Below are positions 1-7,088 of a DNA stretch of 14,886 nt, in pieces. The DNA comes from Candidatus Gastranaerophilales bacterium. Lineage in GTDB: Bacteria; Cyanobacteriota; Vampirovibrionia; Gastranaerophilales; Gastranaerophilaceae. The DNA is taken from the NCBI GenBank assembly GCA_944326495.1, contig CALVEE010000104.1, positions 1-14,886 of the forward strand, given 5' to 3'. The notes below the pieces were generated by a model, which saw only the letters and a program-made list of their open reading frames with translations, was not told the origin of the DNA and made no database searches. The first letter of the stretch is position 1. Every line of letters starts with the position of its first letter. The position numbers and the translations under genes are program-made.

Positions 1-180
1 AGCGGATTTGCGGACGGACGTAAGTCCGGATAGCGAACAGACTGAACCGGCTAAGCCGTGAGGCTTAAAGGTGAAGCTCTGTGAGCGTGGAGCAAATCCA
101 AGACAAGGTTAGGATGGGTGCCAGCCCTTAAGGGGTTTGCGTTAAAGGCGTAAGCCTTGTTTGGTGCAAGGTTTGTTATC
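1..180. other. Hairpin-rich non-coding stretch, possible structured RNA
   Basis: No convincing gene lies here, but complementary segments are dense. GGATTTGC (4-11) can pair with GCAAATCC (92-99), enclosing three hairpins: CGGAC-GTAA-GTCCG (15-28), CGGC-TAA-GCCG (48-58) and GCTC-TGT-GAGC (76-86). A second cluster follows: CCCTTAAGGG (125-134), AAGGC-GTAA-GCCTT (145-158), and GGGTG (116-120) facing CACCC (180-184). Two of the loops are GTAA, a GNRA-type tetraloop. It matches no RNA family I can name (not tRNA, RNase P, tmRNA or SRP). It could be a structured RNA, a mobile intergenic repeat, or the 3' end of something that starts before the window. Confidence 0.3.
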
Positions 181-212
181 ACCCACCCCCACCCTCCCTC
201 ATAAGGGAGGGA
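180..212. repeat. REP-like palindromic element (reads TPTLPHKGG)
   Basis: A C-rich run leads into the perfect inverted repeat CCCTCCC (192-198) / GGGAGGG (205-211) with loop TCATAA. In the plus frame it would translate as SPTPTLPHKGG, a phrase that turns up in many spurious bacterial ORFs because it is encoded by widespread intergenic palindromes. The 70-residue reading frame across it (161-373) is therefore judged non-coding. The hairpin could act as a transcription or mRNA stability element, but no T-run follows it. Confidence 0.6.
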
Positions 213-248
213 ACATATTTTCAATAAGCAAAATTTTTACCGAACAGC

Positions 249-344
249 AGTGCCGCAGGGCGAGCAGTGTTGCAAGCTTTGTTTTTTGTTTGGACACTAG
301 TGCCCGCAGGGCGAGGAAGTTTGCGCCCTTTGTTTTATTTGTGA
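249..344. repeat. Two imperfect direct repeats, about 50-bp period
   Basis: The unit GTGCCGCAGGGCGAG...GTTGCAAGCTTTGTTTT starting at 250 recurs as GTGCCCGCAGGGCGAG...TTTGCGCCCTTTGTTTT starting at 300. The second copy contains a GCCC-GCA-GGGC hairpin (302-312). They are GC-richer than the flanks and have no coding signal. Bases 345-440 hold only the inverted repeat listed separately. Confidence 0.45.
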
Positions 345-390
345 AGGCTAGTAGGCGGAATATTATCCGGTAGTCTTGATGGAATGCCTG

Positions 391-432
391 TCAACCAATC
401 TCTTACGTACGTAGCACAACAATTGGTATTGA
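391..432. promoter_or_regulatory. Imperfect inverted repeat around a 10-bp palindrome
   Basis: TCAACCAAT (391-399) faces ATTGG-TA-TTGA (422-432), and between them lies the perfect palindrome TACGTACGTA (404-413). It sits about 60 bp upstream of the -10 box of the AsmA-like gene, so it could be an operator or activator site, but only its position supports that. Confidence 0.25.
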
Positions 433-486
433 GTTACATTTAATGTTGCACTTTGCTGCTGATTGGGAAAATTTTTCTGTTTTTTG

Positions 487-517
487 TGTTATAATGCAGT
501 GTATAGTTTTAGGGGAG
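487..517 (+). promoter_or_regulatory. Extended -10 promoter and SD of the AsmA-like gene
   Basis: TG-T-TATAAT (487-495) is an exact extended -10 element; no good -35 is present, which is usual for this promoter type. Transcription would begin near 502. The Shine-Dalgarno AGGGGAG (511-517) lies 5 nt before ATG 523. Because the promoter is downstream of the alternative ATG at 463, it decides in favour of 523 as the start. Confidence 0.7.
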
Positions 518-522
518 TATGT

Positions 523-3500
523 ATGAAAAATTTTTGGAAATATTTGGGCTATTCAACAGCTGTAATTGTTATTTTAGTATATCTTTGTTTTTTGTTTGTA
601 ATTCCTAATGTTATAGATTTGAATAAGTATTTACCGGAGGTTCAAAAACTTGCAAGCGAGTATGCAAAGCTTAATATCGCTCTTGAAAATCCTAAAATTA
701 TAACAACTCCTTTGCTGGGCGCCGGAGTTAAAGCTGACAAGATTTCTATTAAGCTTCCGGATAATTCTTTAGTATTTTCTGCTGATAGTGTTAAAACAAG
801 AATTGCACTTCCAAGTTTACTTCTCTTAACTGTAAAAGTCTCAAGTTTAGAAGTCGAAAAACCTTTTGTTAATCTGGAAATAATAAACGATGATAATTTT
901 AAAATAGTACGGCATATAGAAAGACTTGTTAATCCGGCAAAAGAACAGAAGCTTGAGGAAGTTAAACAAACTGCAGAAGCTGAAGGATTTAAATTTAATC
1001 CGGCATGGATAAGGATTAAAGTGCCGAATGTTAAGCTTAATAATTACAGAGTTCTTGTAAACGATTTGAAATCCAACCATTATTTAGAACTCAAGGGAGA
1101 TGAATTATCTCTGGGATATTTTAATGGAAAGACGGCAAAGATTAAAACTTGCGCAGAGTTATTCAGTGATAAAGATAAAAATATAACCGCAAATATTGAT
1201 ATTAACACATATTTACCCGAGTTTGGCACTAAACTTGATGAGGAGGATGATCCTGCGCAGAGGCTTGATATTCCGTTCATCAATCCTGTTACAATGTACA
1301 GAAATTACGATTTAAAAGCAAATCTTGATACTAAACTCCGGATAAGAAACCATGGCGGGAATATTACTTCTTACGGGCATTTTAATATTAACGATATAAC
1401 AATGAAAGTTTCTAATTTAGTTTTACCGCCAAGCTATTTTAAAGCGGAAACTTTTGGCTCAAATGTTAAATTAGATACAAACATTTATCCTGTTGAAAAC
1501 CAAAATATTCAGCTTCTGGGAAGTCTTAATTATGGCAGACATCCAAAGCTTGATATGAATATTAAAACAGGCACAATAAAATTTAATGACATGCTTATAT
1601 TAACAAAGGCTTTTCTGGATTCACTGCATATAAGAAACGAGCTGGGGCAGATAAAAGCAGAAGGAACTTTGGATGCAGACTGTTATATAAAAACCAATAT
1701 GAAGAAATTGACTTCAAACGGTTCAATAATTGTCAGAAATGGCGGTGTCAGCGTTAGAAACCTGGGGAAAGTCTTATCGAATGCTAATATTAATATAAAA
1801 CTTGATAATAATGTTCTTGATATAAGGAATTCTAATATTCTGATAGGTAAATCACCGCTGAATATTGATGGTAAGATAGATGAAAAATCTGTTGCCGATA
1901 TTAATATTTTAGCCGACAGAATTCCGCTTCCTGTATTATTTAATGCGTTTGCGCCTGAAAATATCAGAAGCAGATATTCTTTTAAATCAGGTAATGCAAC
2001 TCTGAATTTAGGCTTAAAAGGAAAGCTAAAAGATGCTGCAGCAGGGCTTAAGTTCGGACTGGATAATCTTAACATATCTGATAATAATATGATTGTTTTA
2101 AATAGAAAGCTTTCCGGTGAATTTTTTCTGGATAAAAAGGATTTACGCGGGAAAATTAATAACAGCGGGTTTGAATTAAGGCTTCCAAAGACAAACTCAC
2201 ACCTTTCAGTTCCGAATACAAATATAGAGGTTGCAGAAGAGAACATTACAATAAAAGAGAATTCTGTTTTCTTGAACGATAAATCAAGTCTTAAGTACTC
2301 TGGTTTGATAGAAGATTTCAATGAACTTAAGTCTATCAATTTTATTGCACAGGGCGGTTTGAATACGGAGGATTTGGTAAAATTAATCGGACGTGAGTTT
2401 AAGCCTTTTATTCATTCAAAAGGGGTAATTCCCGTTAAACTTACTTTTGACGGTGATAAGAAAAAACAAACTCTTTTTGTTCAGGCTCTCGCGGACAAAG
2501 AGAATTTTATCACACCAGTAGATTTTAGCAATTTGAATGGGCTGAATACTTCGCTTCAATCGGTTGTGGATTTTAAGGAAAACAGGATAAAGATTAAGAA
2601 AACAGGCTTGTTTACAAGAACGGTCTCTGTAGATGATAAAGGGAATGAAGTAGTAAATCTTAATGAAGTTTTTGGTATTGACGGAACAATAGCGGGTCGT
2701 ATGGTAAACCTTATTAAGATTACTATGCCGAATAGCTTGAGGGGTAAAATTTATGCGTTTCCAAAATCAGATTTTACTCTTGATGGCAGAGCTTTTGTTC
2801 TGGGTGAGGCTGCTGCGCCAAGAATGCGCGGCGGTTTTGAGATTAAAAATCTTGCAATTCCGGAGTTAATTTTAACTTTGAGAGAAGGTGCTATTAGATT
2901 TAGAGGTGCAAATGCCGATTTTGATATCAAGGATTTAATCCTGAATGAATCAGATATTCAGTGTCAGGGAACCATAAGTCTGCGCCCGGCGGATGTATTG
3001 AATATTACAAAGCTGGATGTAAATTCAAGATATTTTAGTGTGGACAAGCTTTTAAAAGTAGCAGAAGCTGCAATGAAATACGCACCTGAGAGTTCTTCTA
3101 ACAGCTCTAAGGCTCCGCAGGAAGCGGTTCTACCTGTTGAAATTCAAAACGGTTCAATCAATTTTGACAGAATTATTTCAGGAAAAATTGATATAAGAAA
3201 TACTGCTGCTAAAATTTCTATGGCAAGAAATATTTTCTTTATAAGAGAGTTAAGAACCAATATATTCAAAGGCAGGGTTGCAGGGAATGTTTCTGTAAAT
3301 CCGCTTACAATGCTTTTGAACATTAATGTAAACGGAAGAAATATTGATGTAGCTCAAGCTCTCTATGATGTAGCAGGCATGAAGGATACACTCTCCGGAA
3401 CGGCAAGATTTAATGCCAAACTTTCAATTAAAGGAACAACTTTTGAAGAACAGGTAAAAAGTCTTAAAGGTACTGTTGATTTTGATGTTCGTGACGGTCA

Positions 3501-4203
3501 ATTCGGCCCGTTTGGTAAAATTGAAAACCTGATAATTGCAGAAAACATAAGAGAGTCTCAATTCTTCCAGACAGCTCTCGGCGGTATTATAAGCGGGCTT
3601 ACAACAATTGATACGACTCATTTTTCAGAATTAAAAGGAGAAATTCATTTTCTGGATGGTATTTGTTATCTTGAACCGGTTACATCACTTGGAGATATTT
3701 TGAGTCTGCACATATTTGGTGATTTTGATATTTTAAGAAATTATGCGGATATGAAGGTTCGTGCAAGAATGGCCTCTTTGATTTCTAATCTTTTAGGCCC
3801 GATAGGTGCAATTAACCCTGCAAATCTTATTAATAGTGCGGCAAGCTTAAATATTGTTACAGCAAAAGCGTTTTCAATATTCTGTGAAATGATTCCGGAA
3901 GATGAAATGTCTGAAATTCCGAGTTTTGCAAATAGTTATGTTGATAATGCTGCAACGAAATTCCAGCTTGTTGTAAGAGGTGATGCTGCAAAACCGCTCA
4001 CTTTAGTTAAATCATTCAAATGGCTTGCAACAGAGAATGAATATCAGAATGCTGTTGATTATGTAAATTCAATTCCGGAACCGGTAGAAGGCAGTGATGC
4101 TGCAACTATTGAAGAGGTGGTGCAGGAAGTTGAAGCTGAAAAGAAAACTTTAAAATACAAAATAAAAAACTTATTCAAAAAAGATGAAAATCTTACCGAA
4201 TAA
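523..4203 (+). CDS. AsmA/TamB-like envelope protein (1226 aa)
   Basis: Large AsmA-superfamily protein, probably anchored in the inner membrane with most of its mass in the periplasm. Residues about 8-30 form one uncleaved hydrophobic segment, followed by an N-terminal AsmA-type region and a very long succession of short beta-strand stretches rich in N, D, K, I and L. The C-terminal part, from about residue 975 (GTVDFDVRDGQFGPFG) to about 1110 (LLGPIGAINPANLI), matches the AsmA-like C-terminal region. A Ser-rich linker sits near 855. The tail (about 1190-1226) is highly charged. Relatives (AsmA, TamB, YhdP) are bridge-like proteins thought to move phospholipids between membranes; that role is inferred here, and the specific subfamily is uncertain. 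It is transcribed alone and converges with the STAS-like gene, overlapping its 3' end by 11 bp. Start chosen from the SD and promoter just upstream. Confidence 0.85.
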   Translation: MKNFWKYLGYSTAVIVILVYLCFLFVIPNVIDLNKYLPEVQKLASEYAKLNIALENPKIITTPLLGAGVKADKISIKLPDNSLVFSADSVKTRIALPSLLLLTVKVSSLEVEKPFVNLEIINDDNFKIVRHIERLVNPAKEQKLEEVKQTAEAEGFKFNPAWIRIKVPNVKLNNYRVLVNDLKSNHYLELKGDELSLGYFNGKTAKIKTCAELFSDKDKNITANIDINTYLPEFGTKLDEEDDPAQRLDIPFINPVTMYRNYDLKANLDTKLRIRNHGGNITSYGHFNINDITMKVSNLVLPPSYFKAETFGSNVKLDTNIYPVENQNIQLLGSLNYGRHPKLDMNIKTGTIKFNDMLILTKAFLDSLHIRNELGQIKAEGTLDADCYIKTNMKKLTSNGSIIVRNGGVSVRNLGKVLSNANINIKLDNNVLDIRNSNILIGKSPLNIDGKIDEKSVADINILADRIPLPVLFNAFAPENIRSRYSFKSGNATLNLGLKGKLKDAAAGLKFGLDNLNISDNNMIVLNRKLSGEFFLDKKDLRGKINNSGFELRLPKTNSHLSVPNTNIEVAEENITIKENSVFLNDKSSLKYSGLIEDFNELKSINFIAQGGLNTEDLVKLIGREFKPFIHSKGVIPVKLTFDGDKKKQTLFVQALADKENFITPVDFSNLNGLNTSLQSVVDFKENRIKIKKTGLFTRTVSVDDKGNEVVNLNEVFGIDGTIAGRMVNLIKITMPNSLRGKIYAFPKSDFTLDGRAFVLGEAAAPRMRGGFEIKNLAIPELILTLREGAIRFRGANADFDIKDLILNESDIQCQGTISLRPADVLNITKLDVNSRYFSVDKLLKVAEAAMKYAPESSSNSSKAPQEAVLPVEIQNGSINFDRIISGKIDIRNTAAKISMARNIFFIRELRTNIFKGRVAGNVSVNPLTMLLNINVNGRNIDVAQALYDVAGMKDTLSGTARFNAKLSIKGTTFEEQVKSLKGTVDFDVRDGQFGPFGKIENLIIAENIRESQFFQTALGGIISGLTTIDTTHFSELKGEIHFLDGICYLEPVTSLGDILSLHIFGDFDILRNYADMKVRARMASLISNLLGPIGAINPANLINSAASLNIVTAKAFSIFCEMIPEDEMSEIPSFANSYVDNAATKFQLVVRGDAAKPLTLVKSFKWLATENEYQNAVDYVNSIPEPVEGSDAATIEEVVQEVEAEKKTLKYKIKNLFKKDENLTE

Positions 4204-4525
4204 CATTGAACTTTCTGTTTATAAGCCGGTGCTTATTTTCTTTAAAATCCTGTTCGCTTACGAACAGGTTAACGAGTTTGTCTACATTCATCATGTTAAA
4301 TAGAGTGAAAATATCCGAAGAGATATTGAAAATGCCAAGCGGAGTAATTTTATAGAGTTCTTCGATGAATTCTATAGTGCAGTCCTGCACAAATGTCAAA
4401 TCTATACCAATAGACAGGTTTTTGTAGTTTCTGATTTCATTATACAAACGTATGCATTCTCTTTTATCAAGCTTTGGAGAAAGCGGGGTTAGTATACAGA
4501 ACTTATCAAACAATTTTATTTCCAT
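4193..4525 (-). CDS. Small STAS-like (anti-sigma antagonist type) protein
   Basis: 110 residues with the pattern of a STAS domain: a beta-strand ending in IGIDLTFVQDCT (about 39-50), a helix (IEFIEELYKI), a strand (LGIFNIS) and a helix (FTLFNMMNVDKLVNLF). The phospho-acceptor position, normally Asp-Ser-Ser/Thr in SpoIIAA-type proteins, reads Asp48-Cys49-Thr50, so serine phosphorylation is not conserved, although Thr50 could substitute. There is no membrane segment, so a cytoplasmic partner-binding role is plausible. No SD precedes ATG; instead a -10 box ends 6 nt upstream. The stop lies within the last codons of the convergent AsmA-like gene. Fold assignment is by pattern only and the partner is unknown. 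Confidence 0.6.
   Translation of the reverse strand: MEIKLFDKFCILTPLSPKLDKRECIRLYNEIRNYKNLSIGIDLTFVQDCTIEFIEELYKITPLGIFNISSDIFTLFNMMNVDKLVNLFVSEQDFKENKHRLINRKFNVIR
4221..4243 (+). terminator. Candidate terminator of the AsmA-like gene
   Basis: ATAAGC (4221-4226), loop CGGT, GCTTAT (4231-4236), then TTTCTTT. It begins 18 bp after the AsmA-like stop and lies inside the coding region of the convergent STAS-like gene. A second, stronger stem without a good T-run follows: CCTGTTCG (4249-4256), loop CTTA, CGAACAGG (4261-4268). Confidence 0.5.
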
Positions 4526-4531
4526 ATTTTT

Positions 4532-4560
4532 ATTGTAAGGTTTTACATTAGAAATATGAA
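4532..4560 (-). promoter_or_regulatory. Promoter of the STAS-like gene, leaderless layout
   Basis: Read on the minus strand: TTCATA (4560-4555), a 17-nt spacer, TACAAT (4537-4532), then AAAAAT and ATG. The -10 box ends 6 nt before the start codon, so transcription should begin at or next to the A of ATG. Confidence 0.5.
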
Positions 4561-4589
4561 TTATCAGAAATTATGAAAAATCTATAACT

Positions 4590-5873
4590 TTAGATTGAGT
4601 CGGCAAATATAGTTTGTTCTCTGTCCGGACCAACACTTATAATACCAATAGGCGCCCCTATCAAATCCTGAACTTTTTCAATATATTTTTTTGCATTTTC
4701 CGGTAAATCTTCATATTTTCTGATTTCGCTTAGAGAAGTTTTCCATCCCGGCATTGTTTCATATATAGGCTCTAAGTACTTATGAATAAATACATCAGTC
4801 GGATATGATGTGTAAATTCTATCATTTCTGCAATCTTTGTAAGCCGTACAGATTTTTATTTCATCAAAACTATCAAAAACATCAATCTTTGTAAGCGCAA
4901 CCTTTGTAATCCCGCCAACAAGCACTGCATATTTCATAATGACAGAATCAAACCATCCGCATCTTCTTGGACGTCCCGTGGTAACTCCGAATTCACGGCC
5001 GATTTCCTGGATTTTTTTGCCGGTATCATCAGTTAGTTCGCTTACAAAAGGCCCCTCTCCTACTCTCGTTACATATGCTTTTGATACCCCGATAACTTCA
5101 TCAATCATTGACGGGCCATATCCGCTTCCTACTGCAGCACCTCCGCCGATAGGACTTGAACTTGTTACAAACGGGTATGTGCCGTAATCAATATCAAGCA
5201 TTACACCTTGTGCGCCTTCAAACAATATTGTGCGGTCTTTATATCTGTTAAGCATATCCTGCCAGTCGAAACAAACATACGGTCTGAATAATTCGGCATA
5301 TTTTTCGCATAGAGAAACTATACAATCTTTTGTATACTCTTCAATTTTATATACCTGTTTTAAAGTCTTATTTTTAACAGGTAATATCATATCTAACTTT
5401 TCACTCAAAGCTTCATATGAATATAAATCCTGTATTTTTAACCCAACACGCGCGTATTTGTCTGCATAAGTCGGTCCTATGCCTTTTTTGGTAGTTCCGA
5501 TTTTTCCTTTTCCGGCATGCGCCTCTGTATATCCATCGACTTCTATATGGTAAGGCATTGTAATAGATGCAAGCGGTGATATTTTAAGATTTCTAAAATC
5601 TACTCCCTCTGCTTTGAGTTCATTTAATTCCCTCTCAAATGACTCCGGATGGATAACAGTTCCTGCACCAATAAAGCAGATAGTTTTGTCATACAAAATT
5701 CCGGAGGGTATCAGGTGAAATTTATACGTTTTACCTTCCGTAACGACTGTATGGCCTGCATTGCATCCGCCTTGATATCTTATTATCATATCAGCTTTTT
5801 GTGCAAGCAAATCCGTAATTTTAGCTTTGCCTTCGTCTCCCCACTGTGCTCCTATTACAACTGTGTTTTTCAT
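4590..5873 (-). CDS. purA: Adenylosuccinate synthetase
   Basis: Cytoplasmic enzyme joining IMP and aspartate, using GTP, to make adenylosuccinate in AMP synthesis. The 427-residue length is normal for the family. Signatures in order: WGDEGKAK (11-18, with catalytic Asp13), NAGHTVV (with His41), GTTKKGIGPTYADK, the EGAQG motif followed by LDIDYGTYPFVT, TRVGEGPF, TTGRPRRCGW, LTKIDVFD for guanine recognition, and GPDREQTIF near the end. The first glycine-rich loop reads GKAK where GKGK is usual (Ala17). The start is supported by GGAGAGG (5883-5877), 3 nt upstream. A terminator-like hairpin sits between it and the mini-protein gene upstream, so purA either has its own weak promoter or depends on read-through. 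Confidence 0.97.
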   Translation of the reverse strand: MKNTVVIGAQWGDEGKAKITDLLAQKADMIIRYQGGCNAGHTVVTEGKTYKFHLIPSGILYDKTICFIGAGTVIHPESFERELNELKAEGVDFRNLKISPLASITMPYHIEVDGYTEAHAGKGKIGTTKKGIGPTYADKYARVGLKIQDLYSYEALSEKLDMILPVKNKTLKQVYKIEEYTKDCIVSLCEKYAELFRPYVCFDWQDMLNRYKDRTILFEGAQGVMLDIDYGTYPFVTSSSPIGGGAAVGSGYGPSMIDEVIGVSKAYVTRVGEGPFVSELTDDTGKKIQEIGREFGVTTGRPRRCGWFDSVIMKYAVLVGGITKVALTKIDVFDSFDEIKICTAYKDCRNDRIYTSYPTDVFIHKYLEPIYETMPGWKTSLSEIRKYEDLPENAKKYIEKVQDLIGAPIGIISVGPDREQTIFADSI

Positions 5874-5894
5874 ATTCCTCTCCGTATAAAATCT

Positions 5895-5920
5895 AAAAAA
5901 GCCGGTTTTAATCCGGCTTT
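5895..5920 (-). terminator. Intrinsic terminator upstream of purA
   Basis: Read on the minus strand: AAAGCCGG, a 7-nt loop, CCGGCTTT, continuing as TTT then AGATTTT. The stem overlaps the stop codon of the mini-protein gene. It ends the operon from 6974 or attenuates transcription into purA. Confidence 0.7.
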
Positions 5921-6119
5921 ATTGTTGAGCTTGTTTTGCTGCCCTCTGTTTTGCCTGAACATCCAGCATAGAATTATGCGCCATCATATAGACAGAACAT
6001 ATTTTGTAATTCTTCAAATACCATGCGCAGTTTTCCTGCATACATACTATTTCTACCTGTGAGCCTACACTCATCAAAGGGCATAAAGGTATTGATTTTT
6101 CTTGATCACGAGGTGCCAT
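5919..6119 (-). CDS. Four-cysteine mini-protein, putative metal-binding
   Basis: 66 residues with four cysteines: Cys13 in a CPLMS motif, Cys26 and Cys31 in CMQENCAWY, and Cys41 in KICSV. This spacing resembles small zinc-ribbon-like proteins with CPLM...C....CAWW patterns seen in phages and Firmicutes, so bound zinc is plausible; no function is known to me. The tail is Gln/Ala/Lys-rich. A GGAG site (6130-6127) lies 7 nt before ATG. The gene starts 18 bp after the stop of the Nfn-type subunit and should be co-transcribed with it; its stop is buried in the terminator stem. Confidence 0.7.
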   Translation of the reverse strand: MAPRDQEKSIPLCPLMSVGSQVEIVCMQENCAWYLKNYKICSVYMMAHNSMLDVQAKQRAAKQAQQ

Positions 6120-6137
6120 TAATTATCTCCTATCTTC

Positions 6138-6974
6138 TTATTTTGCCATTTTTAATAAATTACAGTTTTCACTGCGTGTTCTTTCTTGATCCTTGTAAAT
6201 TTTAGTCCTGTTAATTACTTCATCAAAATCTATTTCATGCGCGTTAAAATCAGGCCCGTCAACGCAGGCAAATTTTGTTTCCCCGCCTACCGTAAGCCTG
6301 CAAGCTCCGCACATTCCTGTACCGTCAACCATAATCGGGTTCATGCTTGCTTCTGTATAAATACCCTTGTCTCTTGTCATATCAGCAACGGCTTTCATCA
6401 TAGGCATAGGGCCTACTGCAATTGCATAATCGACTTTTTCGCGGTTCATTATTTTTTCAAGAATATCTGTAACAAAGCCTTTTTCGCCTAAACTTCCGTC
6501 ATCCGTTGTTATAAAGAGCTCAAAGCAAGCATCCTTCATCTTATCCTGCCAGAATATTAAATCTTTTGTTCTTGCCCCCATAATCATGTATACTTTATTC
6601 CCTGCTTCTTTAAAAGCTTTTGCTATTAAATAACAAGGCGCAGCGCCATATCCGCCGGCAAGACAGACAACCGTCCCATAATTCTTAATATGTGTCGGCT
6701 GACCTAAAGGCCCGACAATATCAACTAATTCATCACCTGCATTCAAGGAAGCTAATAACTTTGTAGAATAACCTACTGCCATAAATACTAACGTAAGAGC
6801 TCCGGTTTCTTTATTTACATCAGCGATTGTCAAAGGCACCCGTTCGCCGTTTTCTTCTGCTCTAAATATAATAAATTGCCCGGCCTTAGCGTTTTTTACG
6901 ACATAAGGCGCATCAACAGTAATTTCATATTGATTTGGACAAAGTTCTTTTTTTGATAATATTTTATAACCCAT
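6138..6974 (-). CDS. NfnA/PyrK-type FAD-[2Fe-2S] oxidoreductase subunit
   Basis: 278-residue flavoprotein of the dihydroorotate-dehydrogenase electron-transfer/sulfide-dehydrogenase/NfnA family, which passes electrons between NAD(P)H and ferredoxin-linked partners. A ferredoxin-reductase-like beta-barrel comes first, with an FAD motif ERVPLTIAD (44-52). The NAD-binding domain follows, with AGGYGAAPCYL (106-116). The cluster site near the C-terminus has Asp217, Cys222, Cys225 and Cys237 (DGTGMCGAC and FACVDG); one Asp plus three Cys ligands is the arrangement I recall for NfnA. The usual partner (NfnB/GltA-like) is not adjacent; the next gene is the four-cysteine mini-protein. SD GGAG (6988-6985) is 10 nt upstream of ATG. 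Family confident; the exact role (Nfn or sulfide dehydrogenase) is not. Confidence 0.88.
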   Translation of the reverse strand: MGYKILSKKELCPNQYEITVDAPYVVKNAKAGQFIIFRAEENGERVPLTIADVNKETGALTLVFMAVGYSTKLLASLNAGDELVDIVGPLGQPTHIKNYGTVVCLAGGYGAAPCYLIAKAFKEAGNKVYMIMGARTKDLIFWQDKMKDACFELFITTDDGSLGEKGFVTDILEKIMNREKVDYAIAVGPMPMMKAVADMTRDKGIYTEASMNPIMVDGTGMCGACRLTVGGETKFACVDGPDFNAHEIDFDEVINRTKIYKDQERTRSENCNLLKMAK

Positions 6975-7002
6975 ATACTTAAAGCTCCAAATTTATAAAA
7001 TC

Positions 7003-7031
7003 ATATTACCACAAATATGTTATACACTCAA
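7003..7031 (-). promoter_or_regulatory. Sigma70-type promoter of the Nfn-type operon
   Basis: On the minus strand: TTGAGT (7031-7026), a 17-nt spacer ending in TGG, and TAATAT (7008-7003). This combines a reasonable -35 with an extended -10. Transcription should start near 6996, giving a leader of about 20 nt that contains the GGAG site. Confidence 0.7.
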
Positions 7032-7057
7032 TATGTAAAAACTGAATTATTTGCACG

Positions 7058-7088
7058 CAAAAAAAAACCTTTCTTTTTAAGAAAGGTT
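7058..7088 (-). terminator. Strong intrinsic terminator
   Basis: Perfect 10-bp stem AACCTTTCTT (7066-7075) / AAGAAAGGTT (7079-7088) with a 3-nt loop. On the minus strand it runs straight into a T-run (7067-7058), ending transcription from the Lpd-like gene about 170 bp after its stop. On the plus strand a T-run follows after five bases, so it may work weakly both ways. Confidence 0.85.

Noticed and set aside
2..61. Possible C-terminal tail of an upstream gene (ADLRTDVSPDSEQTEPAKP, then TGA)
   Set aside because: Only 19 codons, and the same bases form several perfect hairpins; cannot be separated from chance.
161..373. 70-residue plus-strand ORF containing TPTLPHKGG
   Set aside because: Produced by translating a common intergenic palindrome and the following direct repeats; no SD or domain.
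463..522. Extended start for the AsmA-like protein
   Set aside because: Upstream of the extended -10 promoter; ATG 523 has a good SD and gives a proper N-terminal membrane anchor.
1683..2339. 218-residue minus-strand ORF
   Set aside because: Antisense shadow of the AsmA-like gene; low-complexity Ser/Leu/Phe composition and no SD.
5649..6205. Plus-strand ORFs at 5649-6062 and 6023-6205
   Set aside because: Opposite strand of purA, the terminator, the mini-protein and the Nfn-type gene; no coding features of their own.
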